Assembly (NCBI GenBank): GCA_965203195.1
Contig: OZ241860.1
Span: forward strand, 2,790,001 to 2,854,000
DNA: 64,000 nucleotides
Direction of reading: 5' to 3'
Origin: Bin87 sp965203195
GTDB taxonomy: Bacteria > Chloroflexota > Dehalococcoidia > Lucifugimonadales > UBA3495
A program made the translations under genes and the position numbers. Positions 36,151 to 45,202 of this stretch are shown piece by piece (the stretch's first letter is position 1; the number at the start of each line of letters is the position of its first letter). The notes beneath the pieces are model-generated. The model was not told where the DNA came from. It ran no database searches and saw only the letters and a program-made list of their open reading frames with translations.

Positions 36151-36729
36151 ATGGCCGACGCGCGGCACGCGCCGCTTTACTCAATACCGGAGTGCGCCCG
36201 GTATCTGGGGCTGCCCGCGTCCACGCTGCGGTGCTGGGTCGCCGCCGGCCCGGCCGGCGATGCCGCCGGCACGCAGCCGCCGGTATTTCCCGCCGGCACG
36301 CAGCCGATTGCTTTGTCATTCACCAACCTGGCGGAATTGCACACACTGGCCGCTCTGCTACGGAACGACAAGCGTCCGTGGCCGGAAGTGCGGAAGGAAC
36401 TTGCCCGGCTTTACGGAGCAGAGCAAGGGAGCCATCCGCTGGCGCGGGAGGAATTCGCTAAGGCAAACCCCGGCGCGCGGTTGGAGTATGACGCTGCCGG
36501 TTTTGCGAAGCGGTTTTACCCGCCCGTTCCCGGTGAGGCAGACTCCAGAGTCGTAGTGATTGACCCTGCGATTTCCTTCGGGCGCCCGGTTATCGCCGGA
36601 ACCGGCGTCAGGACTGCCGTAGTAGCAAGCCGCGTCAACGCCGGAGAGTCGCTATGTGATGTAGCGGACGATTACCTGTTACAGCCGTGCCAGGTTAAAG
36701 ATGCTTTGCGCTACGAACTGGCCGCCTGA
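36151..36729 (+). CDS. DUF433-type antitoxin with MerR-like DNA-binding domain
   Basis: 192 residues. The N-terminus YSIPECARYLGLPASTLRCW is a helix-turn-helix of the MerR/excisionase kind, and the C-terminus VVVIDPAISFGRPVIAGTGV, RTAVVASRVNAGESLCDVAD DYLL is a DUF433 domain, as found in antitoxins paired with Mut7-C/PIN-like toxins. It starts immediately after the CoA-transferase stop and overlaps the toxin start by 29 bases. It likely represses its own operon and neutralises the toxin. Confidence 0.82.
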   Translation: MADARHAPLYSIPECARYLGLPASTLRCWVAAGPAGDAAGTQPPVFPAGTQPIALSFTNLAELHTLAALLRNDKRPWPEVRKELARLYGAEQGSHPLAREEFAKANPGARLEYDAAGFAKRFYPPVPGEADSRVVVIDPAISFGRPVIAGTGVRTAVVASRVNAGESLCDVADDYLLQPCQVKDALRYELAA

Positions 36730-37118
36730 CATCAATTTTTTCTCTGATGAGAACCTCGGCCGGCGGATTTTCCCGGCGCCTTTGCAGGCCGCCGGCGTAC
36801 CCCTGCACATTTTCTTTGACCACTTTGCCAGCGGCGTTCCAGATATGGATCCCAGCGGTCGCTCGGCGCGGGTGGATTGCGCTTACCTCTGATGCGCGGT
36901 TGCGATACAACCAGGGCGAGCGCGACGCCATAATGGCGGCCGGTTTGGGCGTGATTGTGCTCGTGAGCGGGAATACGCATTCGGAGAAAGCCGCCATATT
37001 TCTGCAATCGCGCGCCCGTATTGTCCATTTTGTCCGACATCACGAACCGCCGTTCATCGCCCGGTTATACCGAAATCGGATAGAACTATGGCTGCCTCGC
37101 CACGACAGGGTGCCGTAG
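36701..37118 (+). pseudogene. PIN-like (DUF5615/Mut7-C type) toxin, frameshifted
   Basis: The first frame (36701-36892) reads DINFFSDENLGRRIFPAPLQ with the conserved early acidic D-E-N, then VPLHIFFDHFASGVPD. Near 36870 the frame shifts, and the second frame continues WIALTSDARLRYNQGERDAI, GLGVIVLVSGN and IVHFVRHHEPPFIARLYR to 37118, including the expected T-x-D acidic residue. One indel restores a complete toxin of about 135 residues. The antitoxin is intact, as expected after toxin loss. Confidence 0.78.
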
Positions 37119-37289
37119 CTGCATTTCCTGTCGTGGCCCAGGTGAACCCGGACGCCCCCCCTTGAGCCACCGCCTGCTGGTTGACTCACCGGCCAGCTGC
37201 CGCCCGGCCCCCGGCAAATACCTGCTGCCCCACCTGCCCGTTGGCAAGACGTCTCCCCCGGCCTGCCCCGCCCACCCGGTCGGACTGGC

Positions 37290-38597
37290 CTACTGCTCCG
37301 CCCCGCCCTGGCTGCGGGGGCGCGCCGAGGCCGGCGGGGGCGGCGAGGGCCGCGTGACCAGCGGCGTCAAAAACAGCGCCGGCAGCGACAGCGCGATACA
37401 GGCCAGCGCATTGGCCGTCACCGACCACTGAATGCCAATCCGGTCGCCCAGCCAGCCCATCAGCAGCACCCCCGGCGGCGTGCCGATGCCGATGCACAGG
37501 CTCATCAGCCCCACCATCCGGCCCCGCATCTCCGGCGGCGCCGAGCGCATCGTAATGGCGCTCTGCATCGTGCCGAAACAGGACAGCCCGATGCCGCTGA
37601 CCACCAGTATGGCGAAAGTCGCCGTGTACCAGGGCAGCCAGGTGAAAATGGTAGAAGTCAGCATCACCGTAAATGCGCCCGCCGCAAAGATGCGTCCGTG
37701 GTAGCGCACCCGCCCCGCCGACGCCAGTATGCCCGCCATTATCAGCTGTCCGATGGCCTCCGACGCTGCCAGCAGCCCTACCAGCGTTTCCCCGACCCGC
37801 AAGTGGTCGCGCCCCACCGCCGGCACGAACTGCCGCGCCGGAAAGGCCATGGCGTTGATCATCACCGTGATGAACAGCATCCCCACCAGCTGCCGGTGCG
37901 CCAGCGCGGCGCGCACCGCGTCGCCCAGGCTGTTCCAGATGGGTTCCACCACCCATTCCCGTTCCACCAGCGGAATCCGCACCCGCAGCACCATCGTCAC
38001 GGCGGCCACGTGCATCGCCACAATGGCGCCGTAGGCCCACACATAACCGGCGTAGTACGGCCACACATACCCCAGGTTCTCCACGAAAAACCCGCCCGCA
38101 AAAGGCCCCAGCATCCGCCCGGCCGTCATACTGATGGAATCAATGGACAGGGCGTTGACCACCCGGCGCTCGCCCACGATGTCAAACACCGCCGTGCGGC
38201 GGGCCGGATCTTCCAGCGCCCGGCTTACCCCTTGCAGGAACATTGAGCCGAAAACGTACCACGGCGCAATGTTCCCCGTGGCCAGCAGAAAGAGCAGGGC
38301 CACCGCCGCGCCCAGTTTGATGGCCAGGGCGCCGAACCAGATTTTCTTGCGGTCAAAGCGGTCGGCGATAATGCCCGTGAAAGGCGAAAAGATGGGGCGG
38401 GGCAGGTTCTCAAAGGCCAGCACCAGCCCCAGCATCAGCGCGGAATCGGTGAGGGAATAGACCAGCACGCTGGTGACCAGCAGCTCCATCCAGCGGGTCA
38501 CCTCCGCTACGCTGATGACATACCACACCGCCCGGAAACGGGGGTTCTGGAGAACCTCCATCATCGGCGATACCGGGCGACGGGGCGCTGCTGCCAA
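37290..38597 (-). CDS. MFS transporter (MFS_3/enterobactin-exporter-like)
   Basis: 435 residues, 12 predicted membrane segments. Motif A-like GIIADRFDRKKIWFGALAIK lies after TM2, RALEDPARRTAVFDIV between TM4 and TM5, and AITMRSAPPEMRGRMVGLMS in the second half. Starts with TTG at 38597, supported by AGGAG eight bases upstream; the ATG pair at residues 12-13 is an alternative. Predicted drug or metabolite efflux. Transcribed away from the methyltransferase-HNH gene; the 369 bp between them show no clear promoter. Confidence 0.85.
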   Translation of the reverse strand: MAAAPRRPVSPMMEVLQNPRFRAVWYVISVAEVTRWMELLVTSVLVYSLTDSALMLGLVLAFENLPRPIFSPFTGIIADRFDRKKIWFGALAIKLGAAVALLFLLATGNIAPWYVFGSMFLQGVSRALEDPARRTAVFDIVGERRVVNALSIDSISMTAGRMLGPFAGGFFVENLGYVWPYYAGYVWAYGAIVAMHVAAVTMVLRVRIPLVEREWVVEPIWNSLGDAVRAALAHRQLVGMLFITVMINAMAFPARQFVPAVGRDHLRVGETLVGLLAASEAIGQLIMAGILASAGRVRYHGRIFAAGAFTVMLTSTIFTWLPWYTATFAILVVSGIGLSCFGTMQSAITMRSAPPEMRGRMVGLMSLCIGIGTPPGVLLMGWLGDRIGIQWSVTANALACIALSLPALFLTPLVTRPSPPPPASARPRSQGGAEQ

Positions 38598-38966
38598 AAC
38601 AAACTCTCCTGACGATTTTCAACGCCGCCCGCGCCGGCGGACGGAACGCGCCCCCGACGCCCGGCATTACCGCGCGGGACGCCAGATTCGGCATCCCGTG
38701 ACTGCCCCGGTTAACGACGCGTTAACGGCGTCAATTTTAGCGCCGAATCCTGATCCGGTAACAGCAACGGCAGTGCCGGTATCGCCCTTTCCGGCGCGGC
38801 GCCGGGGCAACCGGCGATGCCGGCTTGCTCCCGGCAGAATGCCGCCTTGCTTTCGGAATGCCGCCTAGCTTGCCGGGTGCCGCCTTGTCCCCGGACGCCG
38901 CCAACTGCTAGACTGCCCGGCATCCGCAGCCGGCCCGCCGCCGCGGCGCTGTGAGGGACAGACGCT

Positions 38967-40466
38967 ATGCCCAACGACATTTGCAATGTGCCCAACCGCA
39001 CCATCTTTACCGGGGACAACCTGGACATCCTCCGGGGCATCAACTCGGAGTGCGTTGACCTCATTTACCTGGACCCGCCCTTCAATTCCAACCGCACCTA
39101 CGCCGCGCCGCTGGACAGCGAAGCGCGGGGCGCCGAGTTTGACGACGTCTGGCGGCTCAGCGATATGAAGGAGGAATGGATTGACGAAATTGAGCTCCGC
39201 CGCCCGTCGTTGTATCACCTGATTAACGGGGCCAAGCTGGCCCACAGCGAAAGCATGGCCGGTTACCTGACCTTTATGAGCGTGCGCCTGCTGGAATTGC
39301 ACCGCATCCTCAAGCCGACCGGCAGCATCTACCTGCACTGCGACCAGACGGCGTCCCATTACCTGAAAGGCATTATGGACGCCTTGTTCGGGTCGGAGAA
39401 TTACCGGACTCAAATCATCTGGCGGCGCACTTCGGCGCACAACGACGCCCGCACTTTTGGCAACATCTGCGACACTGTCCTGTTTTACAGCAGCCAACTG
39501 CGGATTAATGTTGACGACGTCCGGGTTCCCCTTGATGCCAGCTATGTGGAACGGTTCTATCGCTTTGCGGACGAGCGCGGGCAGTATCGTCTGGGTGACC
39601 TTACCGCACCTCGCCTGGGCACCGGCGAGACCGGCCAGTTGTGGCGAGGGTATGACCCGAACCCAAGCAGACGTCAATGGAATGCGCCACTGCGCGGGCA
39701 TTATGCGGCGTGGGTTGACGAAACCGTTATTCCCGGATACCGCAATATCAGCAGTCCGCTGGCGCGGCTGGACGCGCTGGATGCGGCGGGTCTGATACAC
39801 TACCCCGACGATGGCGGTATGCCGCGCCTGAAGCGTTATCTGGCCGGCTCGCTGGGCCAGATTCCTTCCAATCTCTGGACGGATATACGCCCGGTCAGCG
39901 CGTGGGCCCGGGAGTACACCGGCTGGAGAACGCAAAAGCCGATGGCGCTGCTGGAACGCATCATCAGCGCGTCGTCCCGCCCCGGCGATTTGGTGCTGGA
40001 TCCCTTCTGCGGCTGCGCCACCGCCTGCATCGCCGCCGAAAGGTTGGAGCGGCAATGGATTGGCATTGACGTTCTGCCGCAGGCCGCGGAAGTATTGTCC
40101 AACCGCGCCCGGCGGGAGCTGCAAATACCGATGAACGGCGCCGGCGAGCGCGGCTGGGAGGACTGGACGCCGTTCATCCAGCACGAACCGCCCCGCCGCA
40201 GCGACCTGGCCCGGCTCGGCCCGGTCAACCCCCAGTCGGACAAGGAGCTGCTGTACGCCAGCCAGAACCGCCGCTGCGCCGGCTGCCGGTACGAACTGCC
40301 GCTGCACGTGCTGACCGTGGACCACATCACGCCCCGGGCCCAAGGCGGCCTCGATTCCATCGTCAACCTGCAACTGATGTGCCACACCTGCAACGCCATC
40401 AAGGGCGACCGCAGTATGGAATACCTGCGGGAACAGCTGCACCGGCGGGGCATCCTGGAGCTGTGA
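38967..40466 (+). CDS. DNA methyltransferase fused to an HNH nuclease domain
   Basis: 499 residues. Beta-class amino-methyltransferase: TIFTGDNLDILRGI, catalytic DLIYLDPPFNSNRTY (DPPF, residues 36-39), GYLTFMSVRLLELHRILKP, GSIYLHCDQTASHYLK, and SAM-binding VLDPFCGCATACIAAERLER near residue 345. Residues about 430-490 form an HNH domain: NRRCAGCRYELPLHVLTVDH, ITPRAQGGLDSIVNLQLMCH, TCNAIKGDR, with two Cys pairs and the D-H-I catalytic core. A modifying and a cutting activity in one chain could be a minimal restriction-modification protein or a methylation-linked nuclease. The gene stands alone. Confidence 0.92.
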   Translation: MPNDICNVPNRTIFTGDNLDILRGINSECVDLIYLDPPFNSNRTYAAPLDSEARGAEFDDVWRLSDMKEEWIDEIELRRPSLYHLINGAKLAHSESMAGYLTFMSVRLLELHRILKPTGSIYLHCDQTASHYLKGIMDALFGSENYRTQIIWRRTSAHNDARTFGNICDTVLFYSSQLRINVDDVRVPLDASYVERFYRFADERGQYRLGDLTAPRLGTGETGQLWRGYDPNPSRRQWNAPLRGHYAAWVDETVIPGYRNISSPLARLDALDAAGLIHYPDDGGMPRLKRYLAGSLGQIPSNLWTDIRPVSAWAREYTGWRTQKPMALLERIISASSRPGDLVLDPFCGCATACIAAERLERQWIGIDVLPQAAEVLSNRARRELQIPMNGAGERGWEDWTPFIQHEPPRRSDLARLGPVNPQSDKELLYASQNRRCAGCRYELPLHVLTVDHITPRAQGGLDSIVNLQLMCHTCNAIKGDRSMEYLREQLHRRGILEL

Positions 40467-40584
40467 CCGGCCGGCGCGCCCCTGACGGCAGCAAGCAGTG
40501 GCGCTATTCGAGCTCAAGCCCAACGGCATTGCCGGCGCTGACGCCGGCGCCGACTCTATTCCCTTTGCGCTTGGAGGAACCCCG

Positions 40585-41586
40585 ATGACTGCATCCGGCA
40601 TAACCTCATCTACCGTAACTGCGCCCGCCGGCAGCCGGCCGCTCAAGTTCAATGTCCGCATCAACCAGCATCGCTACGGCTACGACGACCTGCGGCGGGT
40701 GTGGTTGCGGGCCGACCGGCTGGGGTACTATTCCGCCAGCCTGTACGACCTGCTCAACGCCGATGCCCTGGAATGCTGGACTACGCTGACGGCGCTGCTG
40801 GCGCAGACGGAGCGCATCCGCGCCGTGCCGATGGTATTGTCCAACCCCTACCGGCATCCGGCACTGGTCGCCAAAATGGTCGCCACGCTGGATGTGATCA
40901 GCGGCGGGCGGGTTACGCTGGGCATCGGGGCGGGCGGCAGCCGGCGGGATGCGCTGGCCAGCGGGCTGCCGTTTCCGTCCACCCGGACGCGCTGCGCCAT
41001 GCTGGAGGAGGCCGTTGACCTGATCCGGCAGCTGTGGACGGAGCCGGCGGTGGATTACTACGGGCAGTATTACCGGGTAGCGGGGGCGTCGGTACAGCCC
41101 GGGCCGGCGCAGCGGCCGATGCCGCCCGTCCTGGTGGGCGGACACGGGGAACGGTATGTGCTGCCGGCCGTGGGGCGCAGCGCCGACATCTGCAATGTGG
41201 GTTCCAACAACACGGTGGCGGAACACCGGCGGCGGGAAAGCGTCATCCGGCAGGCGGCCGAGGCGGCCGGGCGGAACCCGGATGCCATTGAGCTGACGCA
41301 CAATGCCCGCTGCGTCATCGCGCCTACGCAACGGGAATACGACGGGCTGGTGGCGCGGCTGGCGGAGCAGGCCGGCGTGACGGCCGCCGAATACCGGAAC
41401 AACTTTCTCCGCAACACCCTGTCCGGCACGCCGGAACAGATGGCGGAGCGGATTGCGGAGTATGTGGATTACGGCATCCGCTACTTCTTTGTGATTTTCC
41501 CCGACTTTGTGGCGTCGGAGACGCTGGAGCTGTTTGCGGCGGAGGTGATGGGGCGGTTTGAGACGCTGCCGGGCTCGGTCGGGTGA
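40585..41586 (+). CDS. LLM-class flavin-dependent oxidoreductase
   Basis: 333 residues. GYYSASLYDLLNADALECWT, TERIRAVPMVLSNPYRHPAL, ATLDVISGGRVTLGIGAGGS and PFPSTRTRCAMLEEAVDLIR are luciferase-like monooxygenase signatures; PPVLVGGHGERYVLPAVGR follows. It uses FMN or F420 to oxidise an unknown substrate. GGAGGAA precedes ATG 40585; the frame upstream to 40498 is not used. Such enzymes are strongly expanded in marine Chloroflexota. Confidence 0.9.
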   Translation: MTASGITSSTVTAPAGSRPLKFNVRINQHRYGYDDLRRVWLRADRLGYYSASLYDLLNADALECWTTLTALLAQTERIRAVPMVLSNPYRHPALVAKMVATLDVISGGRVTLGIGAGGSRRDALASGLPFPSTRTRCAMLEEAVDLIRQLWTEPAVDYYGQYYRVAGASVQPGPAQRPMPPVLVGGHGERYVLPAVGRSADICNVGSNNTVAEHRRRESVIRQAAEAAGRNPDAIELTHNARCVIAPTQREYDGLVARLAEQAGVTAAEYRNNFLRNTLSGTPEQMAERIAEYVDYGIRYFFVIFPDFVASETLELFAAEVMGRFETLPGSVG

Positions 41587-41634
41587 ATTACGGAGGCGCG
41601 GCGAAATGCCCGGCACTTGACGGTATCGCCGCAA

Positions 41635-42791
41635 TTAGCCCGTATCAGAAGCGTTTCTGATGTACGCCGCTACGAGAGGCACGTCGGGTATCGTATCAAA
41701 GATTGTGCGCACCTGCGGCGTTGCGGCGCCAAAATTGACCGCAGCGTCCTGCCTGATGTCCTCAATCAGATTGATGGCAAATATGATTTGCCGCATCGCG
41801 TCAACCGGCACTTCGTTGGGCCTGTCGTCAACATTCCCTCGCCGGCGGTGGCAAAACGTCGCTCGATGTACGCCATCGCCTGTGTGATGGCGTTTTCCAA
41901 GGCAATCCGCTCGTTTTCCTGTACGCTGCGGCATTTGAAGTACAGGAAATCCAGGGCGTAGATATAACGCGCCAGATCGACTGCGCTCATAGCGTCGTTA
42001 AAGAACGACATCAGATAGACCAGCCAAACGCCGGGTGCATCAGGTTGTTTGCCGATTCTGTCCAGCAGGAAGCAAACCCGGTAAAAGCCTTCCAGCGTAC
42101 GGGGAACGATGGAGAGCAACCGTTCCTCATCAACCACCTGTTGTAGTGCACGGGAAAGCCGACGCGCTTCCTGTTCCATAAATTCGGATTGAAACTCCAG
42201 CAGGTAATTCTTGTCATCTACCACATGGACAACCTGCTCCAACTCCGACCCGCCATTCACGAACATTGGCAGAAAGACATCGCGCGGAACCCGATAGGCG
42301 GTCCGATTTCCCCAAGCGGGGACGCCGCTAATCCGTCCATTCCGGGCGATCCATTCCGGGGCGATGAAAGCGTACTGCATCGCATCTTTGATGATATAAA
42401 AGAAATCGCGGTCGGTATATGGCTCACGCGGTAGCCCCCGCTGCTTTTTGCCGACTTTGGCTTCCTTGAAATCAAAAAACCTCAACCCGGCGGTTTCCTC
42501 GGCGAGCTGGAACTCGTAGAGGCGCGTTTCGCCATCGCCCCAATAGGCCAAGTAATCGGGGGCTCGGCTAGGACTGCTCCCTTTGGCGTTAAACCACAGC
42601 TGAGCATCGCTGCCGTGCTTGCTGACGCGGAGCGTTTCGTCTCCGTGCTTGTTCGCCAGGAGTTTCTGTAGGTAAGGCAAAAACTCCAGTTCGGCAATGG
42701 CCTTCTTTTTCATGTCCCTGCGGTATTCCAGCCAGGAGCGCGACCTTATGGCGCTGGGCCGGGCATACACCGTTCGCATCGGGGTAGTCAT
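41635..42791 (-). pseudogene. Type II restriction endonuclease, C-terminally frameshifted
   Basis: Starts at 42791 overlapping the methyltransferase stop (ATGA). SKHGSDAQLWFNAKGSSPSR, then APDYLAYWGDGETRLYEFQL has a P-D-(x)-E-x-Q arrangement compatible with a PD-(D/E)xK nuclease core. The frame as written ends at 41766, but the protein-like sequence switches near 41835 to another phase that reads VDDRPNEVPVDAMRQIIFAI, NLIEDIRQDAAVNFGAA and ends at 41635. A single indel therefore replaces about 67 native residues by 20 unrelated ones. The N-terminal catalytic region is intact, so activity is uncertain. Recognition sequence unknown. Confidence 0.78.
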
Positions 42792-43816
42792 ATCAGGATT
42801 TCCATAAGCCGCTTTTCGGCGCCATCGCAGAAATCGGGGTTGATGTCGTAGCCGACGCCGTTGCGTCCATAACGCGCCGCCGCCGCCAGCGTGGTGCCGG
42901 AGCCGAGGAACGGGTCCAGGACGGTTTCGCCCACGAAGCTGTAAGCCCGGATCAGACGGGCCGGCAGCTCCTCCGGGAACGGGGCAGCGTGGTTGCGGTT
43001 GCGACCGCTTTGCTCCGGTTTCATCAGCCAGACGTCGGAGTTTTTCACCGACAGCCAGAAATCCTTGTCCAGCCTGGAATCCTCTTTCTGCTGGGCGGTG
43101 AGGTGGGCATACTTTTGACCGGGCCGGCGCGTGGGCTTTTCAAACTCCAGAATGGACTCGTGCATATTGTTGATCAGAATGCCGCCGGGATAGGGATAGG
43201 TGCCGAAGTGCGCCCGCACGCCGTTGGTTTTGTGCCAGACAATATCGCGCTTGAAGGTAAAGCCGATGCTTTCGCAAAGGTCTATGTTCCTGCCCACCAG
43301 GTTCAAGGCGCGAAACGACTTGTTTTCCCGGACGGGCAGGTTCATTATGTTGAGAAAGAACTTCCGGCCCGGCTGCAACGCCCGATAGACTTCGCGCCAA
43401 ACCTGCCCGATTTCGGCCAGCCATTCGTCCAGGTCGTGGACGTTGCCCAGGTCGCCGGCGCCGGCGACGGAGTACATTTTGGCGTTGAAATAGGGCGGGG
43501 AGGTGATGGCCAAGTGAATGCTGTCGCTGGCGACTGCCGCCATAGCGCGGGCGTCGCCAACGATGACCCGCTGGGTGGCGCCATTTACCGCCACATTTAC
43601 CGCCGCCGATTTCCGCTGCGGGGCCGAGGCGGCGCCCGGCTTGCCGCGCTGCCAGGCGGCGATGTCGCGCAGGTCAAGGCGGAACTGCCCGCTGGCGGAT
43701 TTGGACGCGGGCAAGGCTCCGGTTCTAATCAGCCGGTGAATCTCCGGCACCGACAAGCCCGTGTGCGTGGCGACCTCAACTACCGACAGGTAGCTGCGGT
43801 CCTGGTAATCGTTCAT
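42788..43816 (-). CDS. DNA (N4-cytosine or N6-adenine) methyltransferase with N-terminal HTH
   Basis: 342 residues. Residues 8-55 are an excisionase-like helix-turn-helix (SYLSVVEVATHTGLSVPEIH, RLDLRDIAAWQRG). The catalytic part has VIVGDARAMAAVASDSIHLA, ITSPPYFNAKMYSVAGAGDL (TSPPY), a target-recognition region (FKRDIVWHKTNGVRAHFGT) and the SAM motif VLDPFLGSGTTLAAAARYGR near residue 307. Start 43816 gives MNDYQDRSYLSV. It overlaps the nuclease start by four bases, a classic modification-then-restriction order. The HTH may autoregulate the operon. Confidence 0.92.
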   Translation of the reverse strand: MNDYQDRSYLSVVEVATHTGLSVPEIHRLIRTGALPASKSASGQFRLDLRDIAAWQRGKPGAASAPQRKSAAVNVAVNGATQRVIVGDARAMAAVASDSIHLAITSPPYFNAKMYSVAGAGDLGNVHDLDEWLAEIGQVWREVYRALQPGRKFFLNIMNLPVRENKSFRALNLVGRNIDLCESIGFTFKRDIVWHKTNGVRAHFGTYPYPGGILINNMHESILEFEKPTRRPGQKYAHLTAQQKEDSRLDKDFWLSVKNSDVWLMKPEQSGRNRNHAAPFPEELPARLIRAYSFVGETVLDPFLGSGTTLAAAARYGRNGVGYDINPDFCDGAEKRLMEILI

Positions 43817-43875
43817 TGCTTGTCGTCCCGGACAATTGCGGATGGCGCAACAATATAGCGCCGGCGGCAGCGGCG

Positions 43876-45141
43876 TCAACCGGCCGGCGCTGCCCGCCGG
43901 CCGCCGTCCACCCGCCCGCTGCCGTCTGGCGCGGGCGGCGGTTGCGGATGCCCCATTGCGTTATAGGCCAGCGCTCCGGCCATCCCGGCTAATACGCCGG
44001 CGTTCAGCATCAGGTACGGCTGTAGCTCGGCCAGTTCTACAATGATAGCGGCTGCGCTCCGCGCGATGACCTCGTGGAACAACATACTGATGCCCAGCAG
44101 CAAGGCGAAGTTGCGGCGTCCGAAGTAGGTGCCCAGGGCGGCGATGTCGGGCGGGCCAATGCCGCCGCTGCCGATGCTCACCAGGATAAGCGCCAGCCCA
44201 AGCACGACCCCGTTCCCGGCAACGGTCATACCGGCCAGCCCAGCAAAGACCAGCAGGGCCAGGAGCGTCAGCGCCCGGCGCAGCGGCATCCGGTCGCCCA
44301 GCAGCCCGCCCGCCGGAATGGCCAATGTGGACAGGGCGCCGGTTGTAGCGGCAAGGTAGGCGATGGACAGCGGCAGCGTCGCCCCCGGACCCGCCGGCAA
44401 ATGCAAATACACCAGCGTGAATAATCCGGCAGTTATCGCAGCCTGTGTGCAACCCCTTCCGGCCAGCAGCAGCCAGAAATCCCGGCTGCGGAGGGCCGCC
44501 CGCAGGGTGTATTCCGGGGCATATGCCGGCATCGGCCCGGCGGCGTTCCGCGCGGTTTGGCCGGGATGCTCATCGCCATTGCCCTCGCCATCGTCCGCGT
44601 CCGCGTCGGGCGGGTCGGGCATCCGCCGCGCCAGAGGGAACGCCACCACCAGGGTTAGTATGCCTGATGCGATCAACAGCTCCCGCGGGCCGCCCGCCAA
44701 CGCCGGCAGAGAACCGACCAGCGTCGCGCCGAGTATCAGCAGCGCCAGAGCAGTGGCCGGCCGGCGCCGGAATTGCTCATTGATGACAGTGACCGCCGGC
44801 AGCCATCCGCCCAGGGTTGTTCCGATGGCTACCAGGGGCAGCGTGACCAGGTATCCCGTGGCACCGCCCCACAGCCCGGCCGCGGTCAGGCCCACGCCGG
44901 CCAGGGGCAACCCGAGCAGCATCGCCCGGCGCGCCCCGAAACGGCGGGAGATCAGCCAGCCTGCCGCCGGCATCAGCAGCGACGAGAGGGGCAGCGGGCT
45001 CAACCACCACGGCAGGACGCTTTCGCCGGACTGCGCCACAGGCTCTGCGCCCGACAGGGCGACCACTATGATGGCGGCGGCAAACAGCCGCCAGCCGTAA
45101 AAGGGAGCGCCGGCCAGAATGCCCCTGGCGCCGGATAGCAT
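43876..45141 (-). CDS. MFS transporter (OFA-like)
   Basis: 421 residues, 12 membrane segments. FYGWRLFAAAIIVVALSGAE at the start, LISRRFGARRAMLLGLPLAG (motif A) and GTYFGRRNFALLLGISMLFH late are typical of the oxalate/formate-antiporter-like MFS branch. A hydrophilic acidic loop (PDADADDGEGNGDE) separates the halves. It follows a paralogue by 61 bases and precedes the methyltransferase by 59 bases on the same strand. Substrate unknown, probably an organic anion. Confidence 0.85.
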   Translation of the reverse strand: MLSGARGILAGAPFYGWRLFAAAIIVVALSGAEPVAQSGESVLPWWLSPLPLSSLLMPAAGWLISRRFGARRAMLLGLPLAGVGLTAAGLWGGATGYLVTLPLVAIGTTLGGWLPAVTVINEQFRRRPATALALLILGATLVGSLPALAGGPRELLIASGILTLVVAFPLARRMPDPPDADADDGEGNGDEHPGQTARNAAGPMPAYAPEYTLRAALRSRDFWLLLAGRGCTQAAITAGLFTLVYLHLPAGPGATLPLSIAYLAATTGALSTLAIPAGGLLGDRMPLRRALTLLALLVFAGLAGMTVAGNGVVLGLALILVSIGSGGIGPPDIAALGTYFGRRNFALLLGISMLFHEVIARSAAAIIVELAELQPYLMLNAGVLAGMAGALAYNAMGHPQPPPAPDGSGRVDGGRRAAPAG

Positions 45142-45202
45142 TATTCACCCCGGTAAATGGTTCGCCCCGGCAACGGAAGTCGTCGGCAATGGAAGCCGGC
45201 GG

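Noticed and set aside
38865..40664. Long minus-strand open frame (599 codons) opposite the methyltransferase-HNH gene
   Set aside because: Shadow of a high-GC coding region; no recognisable domain.
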